The notes beneath the pieces were generated by a model that did no database searches, was not told the DNA's origin, and was given only the letters and a program-made list of their open reading frames with translations. 64,000 nt of DNA, from contig NZ_CP076457.1 of assembly GCF_018866325.1 (NCBI RefSeq), positions 3,011,001-3,075,000 of the forward strand, in the 5' to 3' direction. The DNA comes from Streptomyces sp. YPW6. Lineage in GTDB: Bacteria > Actinomycetota > Actinomycetes > Streptomycetales > Streptomycetaceae. Positions 34,560 through 41,811 of this stretch are shown piece after piece (the stretch's first letter is position 1; each line of letters opens with the position of its first letter). The translations under genes were made by a program, and so were the position numbers.

Positions 34560-34606
34560 TTGACCGCCCGACTTGCGGGAGTTACAACTTCTCACTAAGG
34601 AGTGAG
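34560..34606 (+). promoter_or_regulatory. Promoter and operator of the SRPBCC gene
   Basis: A -35-like TTGACC (34560-34565), 17-base spacer and TACAAC (34583-34588) form a good housekeeping promoter. Immediately after it CTCACT-AAGG-AGTGAG (34591-34606) covers the likely start point, a position suited to repression by the divergent TetR protein. Confidence 0.7.
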
Positions 34607-34628
34607 CCACTAACAGAAGGAGATTCCG

Positions 34629-35258
34629 ATGTCCCGGACCCGCACCGCCACCACCACCGCCGCCGCCCTGCTGACCCTGCCGCTCACCGCCGTCGGGCTC
34701 CTCGCCACCGCTGCCGCGCCCGCCGCCGCGCGCCCGGTCCCGTCGCTCACCTGCCGGGGCGAGGGCGTCGACGCCGAGGCCCTGGTCCGCGCCCGCGCCG
34801 AGGCCGTGATCGACGCGCCGCTGAGGACCCTCTGGAAGCTCCAGACCGACGTGGAGCGCTGGCCGGGCTGGCAGACCCACGTGACGAGCGCGGACCGCCT
34901 CGACCACGGCCCCTTCCGCCCCGGTTCGGCGTTCCGCTGGACCACCCCGGTCCCGCCCAACCCCGCGACCCCCGCCACCAGCCTGGACATCACGTCCACC
35001 GTCCGCCAGGTCGAGCGCGGTTCCTGCATCCGGTGGACCGGACCGGCCGTCGGCGAGGGGCTGCGCATCGACGGCGTACACGTGTGGAGCTTCCGGAAGG
35101 TTCCGGGCGGCGTCCTCGTCCGCACCGAGGAGACCCACACCGGCGAGCAGGTGGAGGCGAACGTCCCCTACGCCACCGGCGTCCTGAAGCAGGGCCTCGA
35201 AGCGTGGGTCGGCGAGCTCAAGGCCGCGGCCGAGGCCCGGTCCTGCCCGCGCGGCTGA
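34629..35258 (+). CDS. Secreted SRPBCC-fold protein
   Basis: A 209-residue protein with a cleavable signal peptide (hydrophobic TTTAAALLTLPLTAVGLLAT, then AAAPAAARPVP). The mature part is an SRPBCC/START-like helix-grip fold: AEAVIDAPLRTLWKLQTDVERWPGW is the usual first strand-helix (given as AVIDAPLRTLWKLQTDVERW), and VHVWSFRKVPGGVLVRTEET the later strands. Such domains bind hydrophobic ligands; polyketide cyclases are one branch. An extracytoplasmic ligand-binding role is possible. GAAGGAG lies before the ATG, and the divergent TetR gene probably controls it. Confidence 0.85.
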   Translation: MSRTRTATTTAAALLTLPLTAVGLLATAAAPAAARPVPSLTCRGEGVDAEALVRARAEAVIDAPLRTLWKLQTDVERWPGWQTHVTSADRLDHGPFRPGSAFRWTTPVPPNPATPATSLDITSTVRQVERGSCIRWTGPAVGEGLRIDGVHVWSFRKVPGGVLVRTEETHTGEQVEANVPYATGVLKQGLEAWVGELKAAAEARSCPRG

Positions 35259-35268
35259 CCCGGAGGGA

Positions 35269-36318
35269 TCAGAACACCAGCACTCCCCGGGCCACCCGCC
35301 CGTGGTGCGCGTCGTCGGCCGCCTTGGCGAAATCCTCCACCGGATAGGTCGCGGTCACCAGTTCGTCCAGCAGCAGCCGGCCCTGCCCGTAGAGGTCCGC
35401 GTACCGGGCGATGTCGCGCTGAGGCCGGGAGGAACCGTAGCGGCAGCCCAGGATCGACTTGTCCAGGTACATCGACGAGACCAGGAACGACGCCTCGGCG
35501 CCCGCCGCCGGGACGCCCAGCAGCACGGCCTGCCCGTGGCGGTCCAGCAGGTCGATCGCCTGGCGGATCAGCTCGGTGCGCCCGACGCACTCGAAGGCGT
35601 GGTCGGCCCCGTCGGGCAGGATGCCGCGCACCCCGTCGGCCGAGGTCAGGAAGTGCGTGGCGCCGAACCGCCGGGCCACCGCCTCCTTCGCCGGGTTGCT
35701 GTCGACGGCGACGACGGTGCGCGCACCGGCCAGCCGGGCCCCCTGGAGCACGTTGAGGCCGACGCCTCCGGTGCCGATGACCACGACGGTGTCGCCGAGG
35801 CCGACCTTCGCCCGGTTCAGCACCGCCCCGACACCCGTCAGCACGCCGCAGCCGATCAGGGCGGCGGAGGTGAGGGGCAGATCGGCCGGGATCCTGACGG
35901 CCTGGACGGCGCGTACCACCGTACGTTCCGCGAAGGCGGAGTTGGAGGCGAACTGGAACACCGGCTCCCCGCCCCGCGAGAAGGGCCGCCCGGGACGTCC
36001 GATCGCCTTGCGGCACATGGTGGGCCTGCCCCGGTCGCACTGGGCGCAGGCCCCGCAGTTGGCGAGGGTGGACAGCGCGACGTGGTCACCGGGCCGCACG
36101 TGCACGACACCGGGCCCGACCGCTTCCACCACGCCCGCCCCCTCGTGGCCGAGCACGACGGGAGCCGGGAAGGGGATCGTGCCGTCGATCACCGACAGGT
36201 CGCTGTGGCAGAGCCCGGCGGCGGCGATCGCCACCAGCACCTCGCCGGGGCCCGGGTCGCGTATCTCCAGGTCGTCGACGACCTCGGTCCGTGTGCCGTC
36301 GAAGACGACGCCTCTCAT
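35269..36318 (-). CDS. Zinc-dependent alcohol dehydrogenase
   Basis: A 349-residue medium-chain dehydrogenase. Catalytic zinc ligands are in AGLCHSDLSV and VLGHEGAGVVEAVG; the structural zinc loop has four cysteines in CGACAQCDRGRPTMC; the cofactor-binding motif is VIGTGGVGLNV. It resembles the class III/Rxyl_3153-like actinobacterial enzymes that oxidise hydroxyl groups of bulky substrates with NAD. The ATG overlaps the stop of the acyl-CoA dehydrogenase (ATGA), so it is the last gene of the SDR-ACAD-ADH unit. Confidence 0.93.
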   Translation of the reverse strand: MRGVVFDGTRTEVVDDLEIRDPGPGEVLVAIAAAGLCHSDLSVIDGTIPFPAPVVLGHEGAGVVEAVGPGVVHVRPGDHVALSTLANCGACAQCDRGRPTMCRKAIGRPGRPFSRGGEPVFQFASNSAFAERTVVRAVQAVRIPADLPLTSAALIGCGVLTGVGAVLNRAKVGLGDTVVVIGTGGVGLNVLQGARLAGARTVVAVDSNPAKEAVARRFGATHFLTSADGVRGILPDGADHAFECVGRTELIRQAIDLLDRHGQAVLLGVPAAGAEASFLVSSMYLDKSILGCRYGSSRPQRDIARYADLYGQGRLLLDELVTATYPVEDFAKAADDAHHGRVARGVLVF

Positions 36319-37439
36319 CTCGGCTCCTTCGGTAGGCCGAGCACCCGCTCGGCGATGATGTTCCGCTGGATCTCGTCGGAGCCGCCGTAGATGGTGTCGG
36401 CCCGGCTGAAGAGGAACAGGTGCTGGGCGGGGTCGATCTCGTACGGTCGGTCCGCCGTCCACGGCTCGGGGCCGACGGCCCCCGCCTCCCCCGCGACCTC
36501 CACCGCCAGCTCCCCCAGCCGCCGGTGCCAGCCGCCCCACAGCAGCTTGGCCACACTGGGCGCGCCCGGGTCGCCGGTGGTGCCGAGGGTGCGCAGGGCG
36601 TGGCGGCGCATGGTGTCCAGCTCGGCCCACTGGCGAACGAGCCGGGCCCTGATGACGGGGTCCTCGGCGGCCCCGCTCGCCACGGCGGCGGCGACAACCC
36701 GGGCCAGCTCCTCGGCGAACCCGATCTGCTGGGCGAGGGTGGAGACCCCGCGCTCCAGGGCGAGCAGGCCCATGGCCACCCGCCAGCCGTCGCCCTCCCC
36801 GCCGACGGTCTCGGTGGCCCGGGCCCCGTCGAAGAACACCTCGTTGAACTCGCTGGTCCCGGTCAGCTGGCGGATCGGCCGCACCTCGATCCGCCCCGGC
36901 TGGTCCATGTCCAGGAGCAGGAACGACAGCCCGTGGTGGCGGGTGGAGCCGGGGTCGGTACGGGCGAGGACGAAGCAGAAGTCGGCGTCCCGGGCGAGCG
37001 AGGTCCAGATCTTCTGCCCGGTCACGGCGTAGCCGCCGGCGCCGTCGGGGGTGGCCGTGGTACGTATCCCGGCCAGGTCGGACCCCGCGCCCGGTTCGCT
37101 GTACCCCTGGCACCAGAGCGTCTCACCGCGGGCGACGGGTGGCAGATGGCGGCGCTTCTGCTCCTCGGTCCCGTACAGGATGAGGGTGGGGGCGAGGAGG
37201 TTCTCCCCGATGTGCCCCATGCGGGCGGGGGCGGCGGAGCGGGTGTACTCCTCGGCCCAGACGACCTGCTCGGCGAGGGTGGCGCGGCGGTTGCCGTACG
37301 TCTCGCCGTCCGCGCCGGGCCAGCCGATGCCGATCCAGCCGGCCCTGCCCAGCTCGCGCTCCCACGCGCGCGGGTGGGGGGTGGGGGTGTCGGTGAGGCG
37401 GTCCGCCAGCCAGGCGCGCACCTCGGTACGGAAGTCCAT
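36315..37439 (-). CDS. Acyl-CoA dehydrogenase (FadE, large-subunit type)
   Basis: A 374-residue ACAD with all three domains: GWIGIGWPGADGETYGNRRA near residue 36, the FAD-binding CQGYSEPGAGSDLAGIRTTA and GQKIWTSLARDADF, and the C-terminal TIYGGSDEIQRNIIAERVL. The usual C-terminal catalytic glutamate position reads Gly (YGGSDEIQ), as in actinobacterial heteromeric ACADs of steroid side-chain degradation, whose base lies elsewhere. It would pair with a second ACAD subunit, perhaps one of those at 40503, 41812 or 1841. GGAGG precedes ATG 37439. Confidence 0.93.
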   Translation of the reverse strand: MDFRTEVRAWLADRLTDTPTPHPRAWERELGRAGWIGIGWPGADGETYGNRRATLAEQVVWAEEYTRSAAPARMGHIGENLLAPTLILYGTEEQKRRHLPPVARGETLWCQGYSEPGAGSDLAGIRTTATPDGAGGYAVTGQKIWTSLARDADFCFVLARTDPGSTRHHGLSFLLLDMDQPGRIEVRPIRQLTGTSEFNEVFFDGARATETVGGEGDGWRVAMGLLALERGVSTLAQQIGFAEELARVVAAAVASGAAEDPVIRARLVRQWAELDTMRRHALRTLGTTGDPGAPSVAKLLWGGWHRRLGELAVEVAGEAGAVGPEPWTADRPYEIDPAQHLFLFSRADTIYGGSDEIQRNIIAERVLGLPKEPR

Positions 37440-37480
37440 ACGTGCCTCCTGTCCCCGGGGGCTCCGCCCCGCGTTCGAGC

Positions 37481-37580
37481 CCGTCCGGCGATTGAGGAGC
37501 GGGGCCCGCACATCCAGCCCCTCCGGCGATCGGGGAGCGGAGTCCCGGACCCCCGCTCCTCAATCGCCGGAGGGGCTGGG
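37481..37580. repeat. Intergenic Streptomyces-type repeat, three copies, with hairpin
   Basis: The phrase CCGTCCGGCGATTGAGGAGC at 37481-37500, a related one at 37514, and an inverted copy at 37551-37580 form a small cluster. I recall this AGCCCCTCCGGCGATTGAGG-like phrase as recurrent between genes in Streptomyces genomes. The two outer arms at 37514-37530 and 37563-37579 are perfect 17-bp complements, so the RNA folds as a long hairpin. The last codons and stop of the SDR gene lie in the inverted copy. Confidence 0.85.
37514..37579 (-). terminator. Long hairpin between the SDR and ACAD genes
   Basis: Perfect 17-bp outer stem (ends CCAGCCCC / GGGGCTGG) plus a further GGAGCGG/CCGCTCC inner stem. 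It may attenuate or process the transcript between SDR and the downstream ACAD-ADH genes rather than end it completely. Confidence 0.6.
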
Positions 37581-38537
37581 CATACCCCGGTCGTCCCGCG
37601 CGGGCCCGCCGGAAGGGCTGGAGGCGTTCGGCCGGGTCCCCGACTTCGCCGCCGCCGCCATCTCCGCCACCCGCGCCAGCATCGGCATCGGGTCCACCCC
37701 CACCGTCCCCGGCAGGAAGTCCGCGATCCGTTCCGGGGTCCAGGCCGCTCCCTCCGCGTACCCGGCCCGCAGCTCCCTCGGCTGGGCCCAGACCGCGATC
37801 TTCGGGCCCGCGATCGTGTACACCTGACCGGTGATCCCCTCCGCCCGCGCCCGCTCGCTCAGCAGGTAGACGACCAGCGCCGCCACGTCCTCCGGCTCCC
37901 CGATCTCCTTCAGTTCCATCGGGACCCCGGCCGACATCCGGGTCCGCGCGACGGGCGCGACCGCGTTCGCCGTGACCCCGTAGCGGTGCAGGCCCAGCGC
38001 CGCGCTGCGGACCAGCGAGATGATCCCGCCCTTGGCCGCGCTGTAGTTGGCCTGGGCGACGCTGCCCTGGTGGTTGCCGCTGGTGAAGCCGATCAGCGTG
38101 CCCCCGCCCTCCTGCTTCCGCATCACCGCCGACGCGGCCCGGAACACCGTGAACGTGCCCTTCAGATGCGTCGCGAGGACGGGGTCCCACTCCTCCTCGG
38201 ACATGTTGAACAGCATCCGCTCGCGCAGGATCCCGGCCACGCAGACCACCCCGTCGAGCCGGCCGTACTCCGCCAGCGCCGTGTCCACGATCCGCTGCCC
38301 GCCCGCCATCGTGGAGATGTCGTCCGCGACCGCGACCGCCGTGCCGCCCGCCGCCCCGATCTCCTCGACGACGGCCCCGGCGACCTCGCCGGCCGGTTCG
38401 GAACCCTCGACGGAGACGCCGTAGTCGTTGACGACGACCCGCGCTCCCTCCGCCGCCGCGGCGAGCGCGACCGCCCGGCCGATGCCCCGGCCGGCCCCCG
38501 TCACGGCGACCACCCTCCCTGCCAAGAAGTTCCCCAT
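37560..38537 (-). CDS. SDR family oxidoreductase
   Basis: A 325-residue short-chain dehydrogenase. The cofactor motif TGAGRGIG is at residues 14-21, the NAG-like motif reads VAGI, and the catalytic pair is YSAAK with an upstream serine in TSGNHQGS. The C-terminal part (about 240-300) extends beyond the core fold, as in the hydroxyacyl-CoA dehydrogenases of the MFE-2 or HSD17B4 type, suggesting oxidation of a beta-hydroxyacyl-CoA. The final residues are encoded by the intergenic repeat element, so the C-terminus is probably recent. It heads a unit with ACAD and ADH, 23 bases from the operator at 38560. Confidence 0.9.
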   Translation of the reverse strand: MGNFLAGRVVAVTGAGRGIGRAVALAAAAEGARVVVNDYGVSVEGSEPAGEVAGAVVEEIGAAGGTAVAVADDISTMAGGQRIVDTALAEYGRLDGVVCVAGILRERMLFNMSEEEWDPVLATHLKGTFTVFRAASAVMRKQEGGGTLIGFTSGNHQGSVAQANYSAAKGGIISLVRSAALGLHRYGVTANAVAPVARTRMSAGVPMELKEIGEPEDVAALVVYLLSERARAEGITGQVYTIAGPKIAVWAQPRELRAGYAEGAAWTPERIADFLPGTVGVDPMPMLARVAEMAAAAKSGTRPNASSPSGGPARDDRGMPSPSGD

Positions 38538-38559
38538 GCCCGGCCCCTTCCCGCGGTTT

Positions 38560-38574
38560 CTGACGGACCGTTAG
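38560..38574. promoter_or_regulatory. Regulon palindrome, copy 7 (CTGACG-GAC-CGTTAG)
   Basis: Eleven of twelve arm bases match. It stands between the divergent SDR unit (start 22 bases away) and the cyclase-family gene (start 46 bases away) and could control both. Confidence 0.83.
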
Positions 38575-38620
38575 ATTTTACGGGCAGTCGCACACCCCGG
38601 CACAAGACCCAGGAGGATGC

Positions 38621-39547
38621 ATGTCCCTGCCGGCCGAGTTCCACGAGATCGCGAAGCGCGTGAACAACTGGGGCCGCTGGGGGGCCGACGACGAGCGGGG
38701 AACGCTCAACCTCATCACCGACGCCGTCGTGCGCGAGGCGGTGGCGACCGTCCGCACCGGCCGCCGGATACCGCTCGCACTGCCGCTCCGGCACGACGGG
38801 GTGCAGAGCGGGCTCATCCCGGGCCGGGTCAACCCGCTGCACACCATGGTCCAGATCAACCAGGAGCTCTTCGGCCCCGGCACGGTCGCCACCAGCGACG
38901 ACGCCGTCACGATGGGCCTCCAGGCGGCCACCCACTGGGACGCCCTGTCCCACGTCTCGCACAGCGGGAAGATCTACAACGGCCGTCCGGCGGACACGAT
39001 CACCGCCCACGGCGGGGCCCGGTTCTCGTCCGTCACCGCCGTGGAGCACCTCGTCTCACGCGGGGTGCTGCTGGACGTGGCGCGCGCCCGGGGCGTGGAC
39101 CGGCTGCCGGGCGACCACGCGATCACACCGGAGGACCTGGCGGCGGCGGAGGAGTTCGGGGGCGTACGCGTACGGGCCGGGGACATCGTGCTCGTACGGA
39201 CCGGGCAGATGCGCCTCGCACTGGCCGGGGACCGCGAGGCGTACGGCTACCCGTCGCCGGGGCTCTCCGTGCGCACACCCGCGTGGTTCCACGCCCGGGA
39301 CGCGGCGGCCGTCGCCAACGACACCCTGACCTTCGAGATCTTCCCGCCGGAGATCGCGGACCTGTGGCTGCCCGTGCACGCGCTGCACCTGGTCGAGATG
39401 GGCCTGCTCCAGGGCCAGAACTGGAACCTGGAGGCGCTGTCCGCCGCCTGCGCCGAAGAAGGCCGCCACGCCTTCCTGCTCACCGCCGCGCCGGAGCCGT
39501 TCGCCGGGGCGACCGGGGCGCCGGTCGCCCCGGTCGCGGTCCTGTAG
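38621..39547 (+). CDS. Cyclase/kynurenine-formamidase-family hydrolase
   Basis: A 308-residue metal-dependent hydrolase of the cyclase family. The metal motif appears as THWDALSHVSH (a variant of HxGTHxDxPxH), and RGVLLDVARARGVDRL and GDIVLVRTG are conserved strands. Members hydrolyse amides, lactones or enol rings; in a catabolic operon it could open a lactone or cyclic ketone. GAGGATG-type spacing before ATG 38621 is good (AGGAGG). It shares the operator at 38560 with the divergent SDR unit. Confidence 0.88.
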   Translation: MSLPAEFHEIAKRVNNWGRWGADDERGTLNLITDAVVREAVATVRTGRRIPLALPLRHDGVQSGLIPGRVNPLHTMVQINQELFGPGTVATSDDAVTMGLQAATHWDALSHVSHSGKIYNGRPADTITAHGGARFSSVTAVEHLVSRGVLLDVARARGVDRLPGDHAITPEDLAAAEEFGGVRVRAGDIVLVRTGQMRLALAGDREAYGYPSPGLSVRTPAWFHARDAAAVANDTLTFEIFPPEIADLWLPVHALHLVEMGLLQGQNWNLEALSAACAEEGRHAFLLTAAPEPFAGATGAPVAPVAVL

Positions 39548-39591
39548 AGCGGGGCGACGAGCGGTTCACGTCAGGGGGCTCGGGCGTGGGC

Positions 39592-40095
39592 TCAGGCCAG
39601 ATTGTCGGTGAAGACGCACACGGGCGGCTCGCACACCTCTCCGCCGCCCTGCACGACCACCCGGGGCGGCTCCGCGCCCCGCACCGGCGCGCTCCGGTCG
39701 ACCTCGCACCAGATCTGCTTCCCCGCGCCCTCCGGCAGCCAGCCCCAGCGGTCGGCGAGCCCGTCCACCAGCTCCAGGCCCCGGCCGTTGGTGTCCTCGC
39801 CCGCGGCGTGCCGCTGGAGCGGCGGGCGGTCGCTGGCGTCGGCGACCTCGACCCGGACGGTCCCGGCCGCGCCGGAGGCGCCGCCCCCGCCGAAGAGCAT
39901 CCGCAGCACGGCGGGACAGCCCGTGTGGACGACGGCGTTGGTGACCAGCTCCGAGATCAGCAGGATGAGCGTCTCGGCGAGCGGCTCGTCATCCCCTATC
40001 CCGGATCCGACCAGGCGCGAGCGCGCCCACCTACGGGCCCGCCCCACCTCTGCGGGATCCGGACCGACCTCCAGCTGAACCTGAAGCACCTGCAC
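39592..40095 (-). CDS. SpoIIAB/RsbW-like ATP-binding protein
   Basis: About 167 residues of a GHKL-type histidine-kinase-like ATPase without a kinase acceptor domain. The N box is LLISELVTNAVVHTG, the G1 box EVADASDRPPL and the GRGLELVDGLADRWG segment the G2/lid. Streptomyces have dozens of such proteins, mostly anti-sigma factors or phosphatase partners. GTG start. The upstream divergent region has a strong ribosome-binding site for a small reading frame at 40238. Confidence 0.9.
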   Translation of the reverse strand: MQVLQVQLEVGPDPAEVGRARRWARSRLVGSGIGDDEPLAETLILLISELVTNAVVHTGCPAVLRMLFGGGGASGAAGTVRVEVADASDRPPLQRHAAGEDTNGRGLELVDGLADRWGWLPEGAGKQIWCEVDRSAPVRGAEPPRVVVQGGGEVCEPPVCVFTDNLA

Positions 40096-40237
40096 CGCTC
40101 ACACCATCCGAACCGGCGGACACATCGCCTCGCGCCTCCTCAGGGTCACGGAACGTGATTCCCTTACGCGACAGCATGGTTGACGTACAGTCACCGCAAC
40201 AAGCGCTTCGGGCATATTCCAGCGCGAAGGAGTACGC

Positions 40238-40450
40238 GTGGTGCATACTGTGCGACGCTCACCGCGGGGAGTCGAACAGGAGCGCGCAGAGACCGCCAGA
40301 AACGCTCTTCGGGCAGGCCCGGCACATCTCCGACGAGAGCCCTCGCTCCGGACCGGAGCCGCCGCACAGGCCGCCCCCGGATCGCCCGGTTCCAGAACCA
40401 CTCGCATCCCACGGAGCGTACCCGAGCCGGGCCCCGACTCCGCCCGGTGA
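40238..40450 (+). CDS. Small hypothetical protein
   Basis: A 70-codon frame starting GTG with GAAGGAG 6 bases before it, a far better translation signal than chance would give, and a TTGACG -35-like hexamer 50 bases upstream. The product is Arg/Pro-rich, without membrane segments, and not recognised. Codon use is less extreme than that of its neighbours (AGA, CTT and ACT occur). It is divergent from the anti-sigma-like ATPase gene, a setting where Streptomyces often encode a small regulator. Confidence 0.45.
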   Translation: MVHTVRRSPRGVEQERAETARNALRAGPAHLRREPSLRTGAAAQAAPGSPGSRTTRIPRSVPEPGPDSAR

Positions 40451-40502
40451 CGAATCACGCAAAGGACACAACCCGGTATCGGCATGGGGCGGATGCGCTG
40501 CG

Positions 40503-41804
40503 TCACCCTTCACCCCCGGCTTCCGGAACCGGCCGCCCGTACGCCGCCGAGCTGCGCGGAAGCGGCCCCGCCGCCCCCAGCCCGGCGGCGAGCAGCTCCT
40601 CGGCCGCGGCCCCGGTGAGCCAGGAGGCGGCCCGGAGCCAGGCCCGTTTCAGGTGGAGGTGAACATCTGCCTCCCAGGTGAAGCCCATCCCTCCGTGGAT
40701 CTGGAGGCAGTCACGGGCGTTGCGTACGGCTGCCTCGTCGGCGAGGAGCTTCGCCGCCGCGATCTCCAGCGGGTCGCCGGTCACGGCGGCCGCGTACACG
40801 GCGGCGCGGGCCGGTTCGGTGCGGGCGAGCATGTCGGCGCAGAGATGCTTGACCGCCTGGAACGATCCGATGGGCGATCCGAACTGCTCACGGTCCCGGG
40901 CGTGTTGAACGGCCGCCTCGGTGGTGCGTACGGCGCTGCCCAGTTGCTCGGCGGCGGTGAGAAGCGCGGCCTCGAAACGAAGCCGCCCGGCGTACGCCGG
41001 GGTGCGCGCCACCGCGCCCGCGACGCGATCCGCGCCCACGCCCGTGCACGCCACCGCGCCCGCGACGCGCCCCGTGTCCGCTCCCGGGTGCTCCGCCCCG
41101 ACCGGGGCGCGATCCGTATCCGCCCGCGTGCGCTCCGACGCGGCCGGGGCGCGATCCGCTTCCGCCCGCGCGCGCTCCGACGCCGCACGACCGCCCTCCG
41201 CCGTCGGCGGACGTCCCGTCGGCACACGCCCCACCGCCGCTGCCGCACCCGCCGGCGCGCGGTGCAGCGGCGTGAGCGGGTCCATCGACCGTACGGGCCG
41301 GGCGGCGGCCAGGAAGGCGCGCAGCGCCTCCCCGGTCAGCGTCCGCCCGTCCGGCAGTTCCCGCGCTTGCGGTGCTTGCGGTGCTTGCCGCGCTTCCCGC
41401 GCGCTCACCGCCTCCCCGCCCACCAGCAGGACCGCGTCCGCCTCCGCCAGGTGCGCCACCGGCAGCTCTCCGTCCACGGCCGTCACCACCGCCTCGCCTT
41501 CGGCGGCCCCCTTCACCCGGCCCGCCGCCAGGTGCGTGGCGACCAGCGGGCCCGGCAGGAGCGCCCGGCCCGCCTCCTCGAAGAGCAGCACCGCCTCGGG
41601 CAGCCCGAGGCCCACCCCGCCCTCGTCCTCCGGCAGCCGCAGGGCGAAGAAGCCGGCCGCGCCCAGCTCCCGCCACAGGGAACGGTCCAGGGCTCCGTCC
41701 CGCTCCACCGCCGCCCGCAGCCGGTCCCGGTCGAAGACCGCGCCGAGCAGGTCGCGCATGCCGGACCGCAGGGCCCGCTGGTCGTCCGAGAGCTGGAAGT
41801 CCAC
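40503..41804 (-). CDS. Acyl-CoA dehydrogenase subunit with an in-frame repeat insertion
   Basis: A 433-residue ACAD of the smaller-subunit type. The N-terminal domain (DFQLSDDQRALRSGMRDLL) and the C-terminal domain (REQFGSPIGSFQAVKHLCAD; QIHGGMGFTWEADVHLHLK) are normal, but much of the central beta domain is replaced by about 80 residues of Ala/Arg/Asp-rich sequence encoded by a 42-bp tandem repeat. FAD binding may be supplied by the partner. The partner is surely the ACAD at 41812, only 7 bases upstream. The GTG start is at 41804. Unless the insertion is a harmless loop, catalytic competence is doubtful. Confidence 0.88.
   Translation of the reverse strand: MDFQLSDDQRALRSGMRDLLGAVFDRDRLRAAVERDGALDRSLWRELGAAGFFALRLPEDEGGVGLGLPEAVLLFEEAGRALLPGPLVATHLAAGRVKGAAEGEAVVTAVDGELPVAHLAEADAVLLVGGEAVSAREARQAPQAPQARELPDGRTLTGEALRAFLAAARPVRSMDPLTPLHRAPAGAAAAVGRVPTGRPPTAEGGRAASERARAEADRAPAASERTRADTDRAPVGAEHPGADTGRVAGAVACTGVGADRVAGAVARTPAYAGRLRFEAALLTAAEQLGSAVRTTEAAVQHARDREQFGSPIGSFQAVKHLCADMLARTEPARAAVYAAAVTGDPLEIAAAKLLADEAAVRNARDCLQIHGGMGFTWEADVHLHLKRAWLRAASWLTGAAAEELLAAGLGAAGPLPRSSAAYGRPVPEAGGEG
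41008..41190. repeat. 42-bp in-frame tandem repeat inside an ACAD gene
   Basis: Matching words are 42 bp apart: GCCACCGCGCCCGCGACGCG begins at 41008 and 41050, and GGGGCGCGATCCG at 41104 and 41146; the spacing keeps register across all four units. Since 42 is a multiple of three, it adds 14-residue units to the protein without a frameshift. Confidence 0.9.
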
Positions 41805-41811
41805 GGCGGCC

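Noticed and set aside
40180..40194. TTGACG-TAC-AGTCAC as a regulon site
   Set aside because: Only 9 of 12 arm bases match and the sequence also reads as a -35 element.
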